DNA of 64,000 bases, from contig NC_089495.1 in NCBI RefSeq assembly GCF_036850765.1, forward strand, positions 121,729,033-121,793,032, given 5' to 3'. A program made the position numbers and the translations under genes. Positions 33,709 through 43,639 of this stretch are shown here, one piece after another (the stretch's first letter is position 1; each line of letters begins with the position of its first letter). This DNA comes from Saccopteryx bilineata. Lineage: Eukaryota > Chordata > Mammalia > Chiroptera > Emballonuridae. The notes under the pieces are model-generated. The model did no database searches, was not told the DNA's origin, and saw only the letters and a list, made by a program, of their open reading frames with translations.

Positions 33709-33801
33709 TTTAGGGAAGTTTTCAGCTATGATGTCTTCAAATAAGTTCTCTATCCCTTGTTTGTTCTCTTCTCCTTCAGGAACCTCTATTGCTGCAAACC
33801 A

Positions 33802-34185
33802 GTGTGGCTAGTAATTTTCCAGGTCCTGAGTGAGAATGGTGTGGAATGAAGAAATAAACTCAAAGAGAAAAAGAATGGGATCAGGAGGTCTCTGCACAGC
33901 CCATAGCTTTCAAGAGCCAAAGCAAAGCCCCCGGTCTGCTTTATTATATAGTGCAGAGCCATATGCAAATTAGGAAGTCTCTGACACAAGGTCACACATC
34001 TAAGGCATAAACAGGAATCCTCATAACAGTTCACCACCCCCCACCAAGGGTATGGGGAAGATCTTAGTCTTAGAAGGGTGTGGGAAGACCTTAGTCTTAA
34101 AAGGGTGTGGGGAAGAGCTTAGTCTTAAACTAAGCCCTAGGCTATAAGGACTTTATCAGTGTATAGCCTGTCTCCCATACCTATG
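33802..34185 (+). repeat. Solo LTR-like copy (family X) in L1-E ORF1
   Basis: It starts near tgtggctagtaattttcc and ends near gcctgtctcccata. It aligns with the reverse complement of 25610-25900, including the shared cttagtcttaaaactaagcc-type part. It interrupts L1 ORF1 sequence that resumes at tatgatggggatg. Confidence 0.6.
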
Positions 34186-34258
34186 ATGGGGATGTTGTTT
34201 CTCCTCATGTTGTCACAGAGGTCTTTTAGAGTTTCCTCAGCCTTTTTGAGCCTTTTTT

Positions 34259-34467
34259 CTTTTACATTTTTTTAAAGTGTTGTTGCTTTATTTTTTTAAT
34301 TTATTTATTCAGTTTAGAGAAGAGAGAGAGAGAGAGAGAGAGCAGAGAGGAGGAGCAGGAAGCATCAACTCCCATATGTGCCTTGACTGGGCAAGCCCAG
34401 GGTTTTGAACCAGCAACCTCAGCGTTCCAGGTCGACACTTGATCCACGGCACCACCACAGGTCAGGC
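34259..34467 (-). mobile_element. SINE family C
   Basis: Reverse-oriented family C with (GA)n tract and head ccaccacaggtcaggc. The target duplication gagcctttttt is at 34248-34258 and 34468-34478. Confidence 0.88.
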
Positions 34468-34610
34468 GAGCCTTTTTTTTTTTTTTTTTTTTTTTTTGCT
34501 GCTCTGATTCTGGGCTTATGTTTATCTTGTCCTCTAGTGATTTAGAGTCTAAATCACTGATTTGGTTCTCTGCTTTACCCAGACTGCTATTGATTCCTTC
34601 TAGTGCAGTC

Positions 34611-34612
<2 letters not shown>

Positions 34613-34654
<42 letters not shown>

Positions 34655-35066
34655 CAGACAGAGAGAAAGAGAGAGGGACAGGTAGGAACAGACAGACAGG
34701 AAGGGAGAGAGATGAGGAGCATCAATTCTTTGTTGTGGCACCTTAGTTGTTCACTGATTGCTTTCTCATATGTGCCTTGACAGGGGGGTTACAGCAGAGC
34801 GAGTAACTCCTTGCTCAAGCTAGTGACCTTGGGCTCAAGCCAGTGACCTTTGGGCTCAAGCTAGCGACCATGAGGTCATGTCTATGAGCCCATGCACTGG
34901 TCAGCGACCAGTTGCTCAAGCTTGAGAGCCCATCTCAAGCCGGATGAGCCCACGCTCAAGCCAGATGAACCCTTGCTCAAGCCGGCGACCTTGGAGGTTT
35001 CAAACCTGGGTCCTCTGTATCCCAGTCTGACGTTCTTACACTGTACCACTGCCTGGTCAGGCATCT
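34613..35066 (-). mobile_element. SINE family B with (TG)n tail
   Basis: Full family B copy. The target-site motif ttctagtgcagtctt (about 34597-34611) recurs as ttctaatgcagtctt (about 35067-35081). Where the poly-A tail should be, a (TG)n tract at 34611-34652 is found, so the tail has been replaced by a dinucleotide repeat. Confidence 0.88.
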
Positions 35067-35123
35067 TCTAATGCAGTCTTAATTTCAGATATTGTATTTG
35101 TCATTTATGACTGGTTCTTTTTT

Positions 35124-35497
35124 ATTTCTATTATGTGAGAGGCGGGGAGGAAGCAACAGACTCCTGCACGTGCCCCCGGGATCCATCCAGCAAGCCCCTT
35201 ACCATGCGATGCTCTGCCTGTCTGGGCTGATGTTTCATTGCTTGGCAACCAAGCTATTTTAGCACCTGAGGTGAGGTCATATAACCATCCTCAGTGCCCA
35301 GGGCCAACTTTGCTCGAACCATTCGAGCCATGGCTGTGGGAGGGGAAGAGAGATAGGGATAAAGAGAGAGAAAAAAGAGAGGGGGAGGGTTGGAGAAGCA
35401 GATGGGCACTTCTCCTGTGTGCCCTAACTGGGAATTGAACCTGGAACTTCCACATGTCAGGCTGACGCTCTACCATTGAGCCAACCGGCCAGGGCCA
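35124..35497 (-). mobile_element. SINE family A
   Basis: Reverse family A copy with head ccattgagccaaccggcc and a diverged body. The target duplication gactggttctttttt is at 35109-35123 and 35498-35512. Confidence 0.9.
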
Positions 35498-36407
35498 GAC
35501 TGGTTCTTTTTTTACGGTTTCAATGCCTTTTTATAGCTTACTAAGTTTTTACTCTGATCATTCATTCTTACTCTAAGATCCTTGAGCATCATAATGACCA
35601 TTATTTTAAACTCTTTTTCTGGGGATGTCTCTTGTTGATTCATTTGGGACATATTTTTTTTGTCTGCCTATTTTGTCTTTGTATTGGGTAGCCCTGCTCT
35701 GACTCCCAAATTTGTTGTGATGTGTTGATGAGAAAGATGGGTTTAGTGTTATTAACCTCCAGGCCATCAGAGCTCCTTCCTCTAGGAACGCACCCTCCTG
35801 TTGTATGTGAGTCTTGAAGGCTGTTGGCCCTTTCATGGTTTATCCCTTCAGGCTGGCTGGCTCTAAGAATCAACCTTGATCATATGTATTAGATGCTGTG
35901 CAGTGTCTGTCAAATCCAGCATAGTTATTCTCAGCAGTGTCTGGTACCTGCTGAGCTCCTCATTTTTGTGTGGCACTTTTGTGGGTAGCTGAGTCTAGCA
36001 TTGATGTAGTCTGCCACTCACTACAGGTTGTGTTTGTTCTAGGTCCTCTTGGGCAGGGTTCTGGTATAGGTTGATGTCAGACATTGTTTATAACCCACCA
36101 TGGGCTATCTGTCTGGAACTGTTGCTCTGTTTGCTGTTTGTACATACATTTTCTGCGTGTATGTGGGAGGGGCCAACCTGTATATAAGTTTCAGCTTATT
36201 CCTGCTTAGAGCTGCCAGCAGCTCCATAAAAGAACCCAAGTTCCTTAAGATTTGCCTCCATTTTTTAGCTGCTCAACTTCCTCTTGTTGCTGCTGGTTGT
36301 AAAGCCAGTAGCCACGGCCACCATCACAGCCGCCTGGCCAGTGCAGGTTTGAATTTGATTCTGACAGATGGTAATGAAACAATGGAGCCAAGAACTGGTG
36401 GGCCATT

Positions 36408-36783
36408 TGTAAGGTCGGTGGATAATGGGGCATGGTCACGTGGGGAACTCAGATCCGCCCACTTTGGCTAGGACCGCCCACAATCAAGCCCGCCAAAGGA
36501 AGTTTCCCAGGAACCATTTGGAAAGAAGCGATCATCTGCCAGCCAGTGAAATTTCACCACGTCATAGTAGCTCCACTTCCCTAGAGGGACCCTTTAAATA
36601 TCTTCCATGCAATTTAATCCGTGCAACTCCCCTAGCCTCCATCTCCTCCATCTTTCTTTCCTTGGGGCTAGGGAACCTTGCCGGGCGGGATATGCGCTCT
36701 GTACTTAATAAAGCCGTTTATTATTCCACACTTTGCAGCTCCGGCCCTCTTCCTTCCTTCTTGGCAGGGAAAAAAACCTTACA
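36408..36783 (+). repeat. ERV-4 5' LTR
   Basis: It starts TGTAAGGTCGGTGG and ends CCTTACA. TATA-like tttaaatat near 36593, cacgtcat near 36560 and AATAAA at 36707-36712. Confidence 0.93.
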
Positions 36784-36787
36784 TTTT

Positions 36788-36805
36788 TAGTGCCGAAACC
36801 TGGGA
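36788..36805 (+). other. ERV-4 primer-binding site (tRNA-Phe-like)
   Basis: TAGTGCCGAAACCTGGGA, two mismatches to the complement of the tRNA-Phe 3' end, directly after the LTR and a short T run. Confidence 0.82.
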
Positions 36806-37079
36806 GGAGTTAGAAGTCCGCAAGGACCGCTCCTTTCTCCTCTCCTCCGAGAAAGAACCAGGAGAAAAAACAGGATCTCCGGTCTCCAACCCACTTCGGT
36901 GCACGGTGTGGTAAGTCCCCTGCCTCCAGCTTTCCTCTCAGTTCTTTCTGAGACTCCCTGTCCGAAACTGTAGCTACGTCAGGGAACTCTTTTCTGTCTG
37001 AGTGAGTGTGTGGTTGTAGAGACCTCCCCAAGCACATCCACTTTCATCCGTGGCTGGACCTTGAGTTTTTAGGACGCTA

Positions 37080-37746
37080 ATACTCAAGTCTGACCACTCC
37101 GAGAACTGAGCGCAGCTGTGAGGGCACAGGAATTTCTCTCCCTAAGGAAGAAGAAACTGTTCTTCTTCTCCGCTGTGGCCAGGCCACAGAACCCACTCAA
37201 TTAGCCTCCTGAAGGGACTTTCAGTGTTAACACCCTCACCAATTTAACTATCACCAGAAAAGCTGGGAACTGATTGGAGATCTCTTACATACACGGCTTC
37301 TAATCATTTGCGCACCTGTCCTTAATCTCTGTGCTGCCTGTTCCACTGCGCAGGCCTTTTTCTGGCCAGAGAAACCTTACCTAAAACCTCTACTCCTAAT
37401 CTTTCCTTCTCTGTGGACTCCAAACTCTCTCTCCTCCCTTTGCAAAAACCTGTTTCTTATTCACCATCTATTACCTTCTCTTTCTCCTCCCCTGCTGGCC
37501 AGGGGCCCCTCCCTTCACTGTATTCTCTAGTCCCGCCTCCGTCAGGCCTTTCTCAGCCTGGCATTGGCTCTTACACTGGTTTTCAGGACGTCCAACCCCA
37601 ATTTTCTTACAGGAAGTTCCTGCCCTGTCCTGCCTTTGGCTCCAGCACTTTTCCTGCAGGATCTGGGTGCCGGGCTCCACACGAGCCCTCCTCCTCTTAT
37701 TCCCAATCCCCCAAACCCCTATCCGGAACCTGTGAACACGGCATTT
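37080..37746 (+). pseudogene. ERV-4 gag 5' remnant (matrix/p12)
   Basis: The former start near 37115 reads agctgtgagggcacagg (ERV-2: gccatgggggcacagg), so the ATG is lost as in ERV-3. The deletion between this point and ctccctaagg is also shared. The 111-codon ORF 37413-37748 (MDSKLSLLPLQKPVSYSPS) is the p12-like part and keeps the MDS(K/Q)LS start seen in ERV-1. Confidence 0.7.
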
Positions 37747-37763
37747 AAAGTTTTTGACGGTCC

Positions 37764-38150
37764 TGGCCCTTGCTGGTTGGCTCAGCGGTAGAGCGTCGGC
37801 CTGGCGTGCGGGGGACCCGGGTTCGATTCCCGGCCAGGGCACATAGGAGAAGCGCCCATTTGCTTCTCCACCCTCCCCCTCCTTCCTCTCTGTCTCTCTC
37901 TTCCCCTCCCTCAGCCAAGGCTCCATTGGAACAAAGATGGCCCGGGCGCTGGGGATGGCTCCTTGGCCTCTGCCCCAGGCGCTAGAGTGGCTCTGGTCAT
38001 GGCAGAGCAATGCCCCGGAGGGGCAGGGCATCACCCCCTGGTGGGCAGAGCATTGCCCCTGGTGAGCATGCCGGGTGCCGGTTGGGTGCATGCAGGAGTC
38101 TGTCTGACTGTCTCTCCCCGTTTCCAGCTTCAGAAAAATACAAAAAAAAA
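37764..38150 (+). mobile_element. SINE family A in ERV-4
   Basis: One of the best-preserved family A copies: head with gctggttggctcagcggtag, B box gggttcgattcccgg, CT tract, body and A11 tail. The target duplication aaagttttt(g/a)acggtcc is at 37747-37763 and 38151-38167. Confidence 0.95.
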
Positions 38151-38167
38151 AAAGTTTTTAACGGTCC

Positions 38168-38740
38168 CAACTAATAAAAACAGGCCTGTTTGCCAGGCCC
38201 CCATGCAGCAGAAGGTAACGCTCCAAACCCAAACTCTTGTGGCAACCCTGAGACCAGCAGAGCCACCAGCAGCTTGCTTTAAGTGTGGCAAGCAGGACCA
38301 CCGGTCCCGGCAGGGCCCCTGCCAGCGGCTGCCCACTGAGCCCTGCCCTGACTGCAAGCAGCCCAGTCACTGGCGGAGTGATTGACCCTTTGGGCAACAG
38401 GTTTTTTCCTCAATGCCTCTACGTGGAGGACAAGCCGCCCAAATGGAAGGCCAATCCAGCCAGGTGGGTGCATCGCTCGAACTCCTAAGACATGGCCTTG
38501 ACTCAGAGAACCCAGGGTTCTGTAATAAGTGGGTAAGTCAGTCCATCTCATTTCTTGTGGACATAGGGGCTGCCTTCTCTGTTTTTGCCTTCATACTCTG
38601 GACCTCTAGTTCCCTCACAGGTTTTGGTTATGGGAATGGATGGGACCCTCTTCCTTTCCCCTTTTTACGCCACTCCTGACATGCAGTTTTGCCTCAAGCT
38701 TGCCTCCTTATAGGTCCTCTGGCAGTTGGAACCACTGGAC
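38168..38740 (+). pseudogene. ERV-4 nucleocapsid/protease remnant
   Basis: Two Cys-His boxes, CFKCGKQDHRSRQGPC and CPDCKQPSHWRSD followed by a stop in place of the last Cys (about 38276-38385). A protease start, SISFLVDIGAAFSV, follows at about 38542-38583. The active-site motif reads LVDIGA, with Thr changed to Ile. Frameshifts lie between and after these parts. Confidence 0.78.
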
Positions 38741-38989
38741 TTCATCCATCTCCAGATCACCAAAAGGCTGGACCCTGCAAAATCCCCTATTACTCCTCTC
38801 TTTTTTTAAAAATCCTTACAGGACCGCAGCCGTGAAGTTTCTCCAATCACGACCACACAGATATTCCTCCTGACACTCCTCCAAACCACCACTTTCCGAT
38901 CTCCCCCTCCCCACGACGCCCCTATTCAGCAGGAAGTAGCCAGACGAATAAACGGCGCCCCTTTTTCTATTTAACACAAAAGGTCAGAA

Positions 38990-39366
38990 TGTAAGGTCGG
39001 TGGATAATGGGGCATGGTCATGTGGGGAACTCAGACCTGCCCACTTTGGCTAGGACCGCCCACAATCAAGCCCACCAAAGGAAGCTTCCCAGGAACCATT
39101 TGGAAAGAAGCGATCATCTGCCAGCCAGTGAAATTTCACCACGTCATAGTAGCTCCACTTCCCTAGAGGGACCCTTTAAATATCTCCCACACGGTTTAAT
39201 CCATGCAACTTCCCTGACCTCCATCTCTCCTCCATCTTTCTTTCCTCGGGGCCAGGGAACCTTGCCGGGCAGGATGTGCGCTCTGTACTCAATAAAGCCG
39301 TTTATTATTCCACACTTTGCGGCTCTGCCCTCTTCCTTCCTTCTTGGCGGGGAAAAATGCCTTACA
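38990..39366 (+). repeat. ERV-4 3' LTR
   Basis: A 377-bp partner of 36408-36783 with the same TG...CA ends and AATAAA near 39291. Confidence 0.93.
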
Positions 39367-39789
39367 CTATTACCTTTAATCCTAGCTTGCACCCGGAGGG
39401 CAAGTAAAAACACACACTGGGCTCCAAAACACACCCATTCAGTGCTCACAAAGCTACTGACCTTATTCACCTCTGTTTCCCATCTCCTTCTCTCTGCACA
39501 AACTCTGCACAAACTGGCTTCTCCTTCAGCATTCTGTCATCTTGGCTGCTTCTCCTCTCCTCCACATGGCCTTTCTCTGCTCTCCTACAACATGGGCTTC
39601 TCCTAGAACATAATCACTTTTCCCCCAGAACAGCGTGATCTCTCTTCCTTTTAAAACCTTTTGGCGCGAAAGCCCTCCCCCAACAAATATTAACATAATC
39701 ACGCCCATCCCAAGCAAGAAGCGTAACTAGTATCATCACCTGGGTGATGGGCTTCCACAGGGGCAGCACCCATGTGGAAGTGAGCATAA

Positions 39790-41140
39790 TATATTTTATC
39801 TGCCCAACACTGGTCTTCCTGCAGAGTTCTCTGTAGAAGGACTACAGAGTTGGCACAGACTATTCTCACCCCCCAACCCTTCCACAGGGTGTAAGTTTAG
39901 CAGGTTAGGGCAACTGAGATTGGGATGATAATGTTAGTGGGACCCCCTACTTGGGAGTTCTCTTGGTCTGGAACCCAGTATGGGGAAATATCCTCTACTC
40001 CAGAGCCTAATCCCTCAGCCACTGCTGAATATTCCAATTCTGTTTTTCCCAGAGAGGTGAGCAGCAGGTTCAGATTGGGTGGGGCTGACAGTCCCCTCTG
40101 CAGAAGTTCTTTCAGATAGAGAGCCCCTGGTCTCAGGGAGGAAGATTGAGAGAGTCTTTCATTGTGGCTGATAGTACCCCCCCCCCCCCCACGTAGAAGG
40201 TGGTTAACCCCTCAACTGGTCCCAACAATAGGGTCCAAAGAACTCACTCTACGCCTCTCTCCCTTCCTCCTGTGGATCTCAGCCCAGTTGGGCGGGATAT
40301 CCAGGATTTGGGCCAGCTGACTGTGAAGCTGCACTTTATCCAATGCATGTAAGCTGCTGTGCAGATGCTGACTCCGGGAAGCAGAATCACCTCAGCTGGG
40401 GTTGGTGCCTGCCAAACTCTTTCTCTGGATATGCTGCTCTGATGCTATCTGTAGCTGGCCACTGGATGTGCTGGTTCTGGGCTTCTCAGGAGGAACCTGG
40501 TGCTGACCAGTGTAAGACACTGCCCATGACCGGCCCTCAGCAACCTTTTGGAGCTACAAGCAACCCAGAGTCTGTGGCTGCCTCTGCTGGGACCAGGTGC
40601 AAATGGAAATAACCAAGCTACACACCTCGGCTGGCTTTTATCCACACTGGGCATGGGGACAAGTCAGCAAAAGGCCCAAGGTTCCTGCTGCCTCTGTCTG
40701 CTGGCTGCTTGTTGGGCTTGGCTACTGAAAAAAACCCTGGTAGTGTCTAAAGACTGGGGAAATTCGGGTATTAGGTAAAGTGGTAGGTGTGGCTCCCGCC
40801 CTATGGCTGTAGGTATCAGTGTGTCCTGAATTTTTTCAAAGATTAGTAGTATGTGGCAAATAGGAACTTGGTGGGTGTGGTTTCTGAAACCCAGAGATTT
40901 GGTCTGCCTACAGTCCAGACAGTTTCTACTGAATCTCCCATGAGGCAGAAACACCAGTTCTATTCTCAGGAGAATGGGGGGAAAGCTCCATCCTCAATGT
41001 CAGACAACTAAACCACTGTCCCACACCCTGCTTCCTGGCCAAGGCTGCTTACTTCTCTCCATAGGGTGGGGCAAACAGATTCCAAAGGGTAGGGCAGATG
41101 CTTTTCCCCAGGCTGATGCCACATTGAAGGGACTGCTCCA
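39790..41140. other. Probable L1 5'UTR-like sequence
   Basis: Moderately GC-rich sequence with a C12 run near 40180. It follows the LTR-X/ERV-4 insertion and resembles the style of the L1 leader (35512-36230). I cannot prove it belongs to L1-E. No coding sequence is supported. Confidence 0.35.
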
Positions 41141-41157
41141 CCAAGAAAGATGGTGAC

Positions 41158-41485
41158 ACCTGACCAGGTGGTGGTGCAGTGGATGGAGCATCGGACTGGG
41201 ATGCGGAAGGACCCAGGTTCGAGACCCCGAGGTTGCCAGCTTGAGCCCGGGCTCATCTGGCTTGAGCAAAAAACTCACCAGCTTGGACCCAAGGTTGCTG
41301 GCTCTAGCAAGGGGTTACTCAGTCTGCTGAAGGCCCACGGTCAAGGCACATTTGAGAAAGCAATCAATTAACAACTAAGAAGTCGCAATGCGCAACGAAA
41401 AACTAATGATTGATGCTACTCATCTCTCTCCATTCCTGTCTGTCTGTCCCTGTCTATCTCTGCCTCTGTAAAAAAAAAAAAAAGA
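41158..41485 (+). mobile_element. SINE family B
   Basis: Head CCTGACCAGGTGGTGGTGCA with B box aggttcgagaccc, body of cttgagc/gctcatc units, and A13 tail. The 15-bp target duplication aagaaagatggtgac is exact at 41143-41157 and 41486-41500. Confidence 0.95.
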
Positions 41486-41661
41486 AAGAAAGATGGTGAC
41501 TGTAGTATTGAAGAATGACTCAGCACAGGGGTAGCACAGGGGTTCCGGTGGCCGTCCCCACAGTGTCTCTCCCTGGGTAGCCAATTTCATACTCCCCTCA
41601 TATGCAGCTCTAGTCCTCTCAGCCCTCCCTCCACCCGAGCCCTGGGTAAGTGGCTGTGAAC

Positions 41662-42486
41662 GTAAGGTAACCAATTGTCCTCCTTTAGGGAGGACAGTCC
41701 TTTTGTAAGTTCCGTCCTCCCTTGAAAAGTGTCCCCCTACATGTTCTCCTTTTTGATACTGGAAGACTAATCTGTAAATGTCTGTATTTGATCGATGCAG
41801 AGTGGATCCATTGAGTGTGATATGATGTATTTGTATTTGACATGCCGATTCGTCAAGGATCAGTACAGTGCTGCGAGACATAATTATGAGATGCATGCGC
41901 TCCGCACAAGAGACCTTGAGAGAGTGCGTGATATACTGAGTGTGCAAATGGCTTTGTGTACTTCTTGCTGAAATGTGACACGGCACATATGACATTGTAG
42001 ACAATTATTTCTTTCTCAGTGAATATTTAATCATAGACGGGTAAGCACAATTCATGTTTTATTAATTCAATATCTATTTAATAATTTCCAAATACATATA
42101 ATTTTATTTACAAGTATTTTCCAGAAATTTGAATTTTAAAGTGGAAATCTAACCTCAAACCATATCTATTAATAACACATTTTGATTAAATAGTTGTATA
42201 AAACAGATGTTTTTTAATTAGAAAATGATAAATACAACCGAATATCACTCCAAATTAGTGGTTTTGTTTGATATTTAGTTTTACTAAATGAGTACATTTT
42301 CTTACAATTGTTATTAAAAATTAATAGGCATCTAAGCATAATTATAAAATATTACAAATTTTTTATTATGCATTTATCATATTATAGTGTATAATTGTGG
42401 CAATGAATAAAATCTTTCTTTTATTAATGATATTGTTTTATTCAATTTGTTTTTGTCCTTTTCATTGTAAAAATGTTGGTCACCTT
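41662..42486. mobile_element. Candidate non-autonomous hAT-like DNA transposon
   Basis: An 825-bp, largely A/T-rich block. The left end has gtaaggtaaccaa. The right end, reverse complemented, has aaggtgaccaa. It is flanked by ctgtgaac (41654-41661) and ctgcgaac (42487-42494), an 8-bp duplication with one change. The left end holds the palindrome gtcctcctttagggaggac. Eight-bp duplications are typical of hAT elements, but the terminal repeats are short and offset by two bases. No transposase is encoded. Confidence 0.45.
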
Positions 42487-42915
42487 CTGCGAACAAGATT
42501 TTCTGCACTGGCCCTTTAAGAGGGTGCTCAAGTCTCTGAGAATTCCTATCTCTTTCTCTCAGACAGAAACCTCGCCTCTTTTCACTGTCAAATGTTATGT
42601 GGGTACCTCTTCTAGGCCCTGGTGCTCTAGGCTGGGGTGCCCGATCTGGTACTTAAGACCCAGTGTGGCTCAATTTTTTAAGCTGTCAGTATAATAATTA
42701 TATTTGAGAATGTGAACCAACAGCATAAAATTCATGCAAGAAATAGACTTCTATGTAGTAACGGGAATGTAGTAAGGATGAAGTGATTCTTTACAAAGCC
42801 TAGATCATACTGTATGAAAGGTTGCTTTCTTCTCATGAACAGCCTGATTTTGACTTCAGTTTCTTCACCTAGAAAAAGGGAACTATTTTAGTCAGTTCTC
42901 CAGAGAAATAGAATA

Positions 42916-43508
42916 CAGTGTGTTCGTAAAGTCATGGCGCACTTTTGACTGGCCACAGGAAAGCAACAAAAGATGATAGAAATGTGAAATCTGCACCAAA
43001 TAAAAGGAAAACCCAGTTTCTGTAGGATGATGTGGCAGCATGTGCGCATGCGCAAATGATGATGTAACACTGTGTATACAGCGGAGCAGCCCACGGCCAT
43101 GCCAGTTGAGATGTGGACGGTACAGAGGAAACTTCAGTGTGTTCTGTGGCTTGCTAAATTCAAATCCGTGACCAAAGTGCAACGTGAATATCGGCGCATT
43201 TATAACGAAGCGCCACCACATAGGAATAACATTACTCAGTGGGATAAGCAGTTGAAGGAAACCGGCAGTTTGGTGGAGAAACCCCGTTCTGGTAGGCCAT
43301 CAGTCAGTGACGAGTCTGTAGAGGCTATACAGGATAGCTACCTAAGGAGCCCTAAAAAATCTGTGTGTGAGCCCACATCGAACTACACTGAATAGGTATG
43401 AAGCTGGGAGAGTTTTCCTTTTATTTGGTGCAGATTTCACATTTCTATTGTTTTTTGTTGCTTTCCTGTGACTGGTCAAAAGTGCACCATGACTTTATGG
43501 ACACACTG
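42916..43508 (+). mobile_element. Mariner-type element with long terminal inverted repeats
   Basis: A 593-bp element between TA dinucleotides (42914-42915 and 43509-43510). Both ends begin CAGTGTGT(T/C)C(G/A)TAAAGTCATGG. The inverted similarity extends for about 100 bp, to aaataaaaggaaaac on each side. The middle encodes a DNA-binding domain only, so the element is non-autonomous and derives from a longer transposon by internal deletion. Confidence 0.88.
43099..43395 (+). CDS. Truncated transposase: helix-turn-helix domain only
   Basis: A 99-codon ORF starting at the Met of MPVEMWTVQRK. An upstream in-frame Met at 43072 gives 108 codons including the stop, but it lies close to the terminal repeat. 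The protein shows two helix-turn-helix-like units: a first with VLWLAKFKSVTKVQREY, a second with NNITQWDKQLKETGS. The linker EKPRSGRPSVSD follows and resembles the GRP-type minor-groove motif of mariner/Tc1 and DUF4817-like proteins. The catalytic DDE/DDD domain is missing because the frame runs into the right terminal repeat. No stop or frameshift breaks the retained part. Expression is unknown. Confidence 0.65.
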   Translation: MPVEMWTVQRKLQCVLWLAKFKSVTKVQREYRRIYNEAPPHRNNITQWDKQLKETGSLVEKPRSGRPSVSDESVEAIQDSYLRSPKKSVCEPTSNYTE

Positions 43509-43639
43509 TATACGTATAAATAGAGTTTCAGGGTCCAACAGGAGGGGAATACAAGTGAAAAATTAAGTATATACAGAATACTGAGGCAGGATAGAAAGAA
43601 ATTAGGGAAAGCTCCCAATTAGTGGAATGAAGAAATAGG

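Larger units (their letters stand above)
36408..39366 (+). mobile_element. Short two-LTR provirus ERV-4 (internally deleted)
   Basis: A 2.96-kb element with LTRs of 376 and 377 bp, flanked by ccatt (36403-36407) and ctatt (39367-39371), a 5-bp duplication with one change. It has the same plan as ERV-3: tRNA-Phe-like primer-binding site, a gag remnant with GTG at the start position, p12-like region, SINE, zinc knuckles, protease start, env-tail-like segment, LTR. About 25 differences between its LTRs by eye, so it is of similar age to ERV-3. Its LTRs contain about 35 bp (gcatggtcacgtgg...) that ERV-3 lacks, so the two belong to different subfamilies. Confidence 0.9.
36296..39785 (+). repeat. 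LTR family X copy split by ERV-4
   Basis: Segments 36296-36407 and 39367-39600 together match, in opposite orientation, the right part of 25610-26246. The sequence ctggtgggccatt^acctttaatcctagct is broken exactly at the ERV-4 insertion. The boundary at 39785 is approximate. Confidence 0.5.
25385..41140 (-). mobile_element. Large LINE-1 (L1-E) with nested insertions
   Basis: L1 pieces on the minus strand lie at about 25385-25609, 26247-30097, 33136-33801, 34186-36230 (apart from SINEs), and probably 39790-41140 (5'UTR-like, less certain). ORF2 C-terminus lies at 26600-27300. The RT box FADD is intact at 28107-28118. Endonuclease (AGNFNTPLTSMDRSSRQKI) lies at about 29700-29800, and the ORF1 C-terminus at 33509-33708. 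Insertions are an LTR, ERV-3, a solo LTR-like copy, three SINEs, and an LTR carrying ERV-4. Multiple stops and frameshifts make it inactive. Confidence 0.75.

Noticed and set aside
37764..37840. tRNA-gene-like sequence with A and B boxes
   Set aside because: It is the head of a SINE with body, A tail and target duplication. The same head recurs many times, so it is not a tRNA gene.
37471..38091. 206-codon minus-strand ORF
   Set aside because: It is antisense of a SINE plus ERV-4 gag. The SINE family A produces similar long open frames in every copy (for example 13803-14117, 31560-31877, 52162-52503).
41420..42004. 194-codon minus-strand ORF
   Set aside because: It runs from the candidate hAT-like block through unique sequence into the SINE tail. 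The C-terminal part is translated CT-rich SINE sequence, and no domain is visible.
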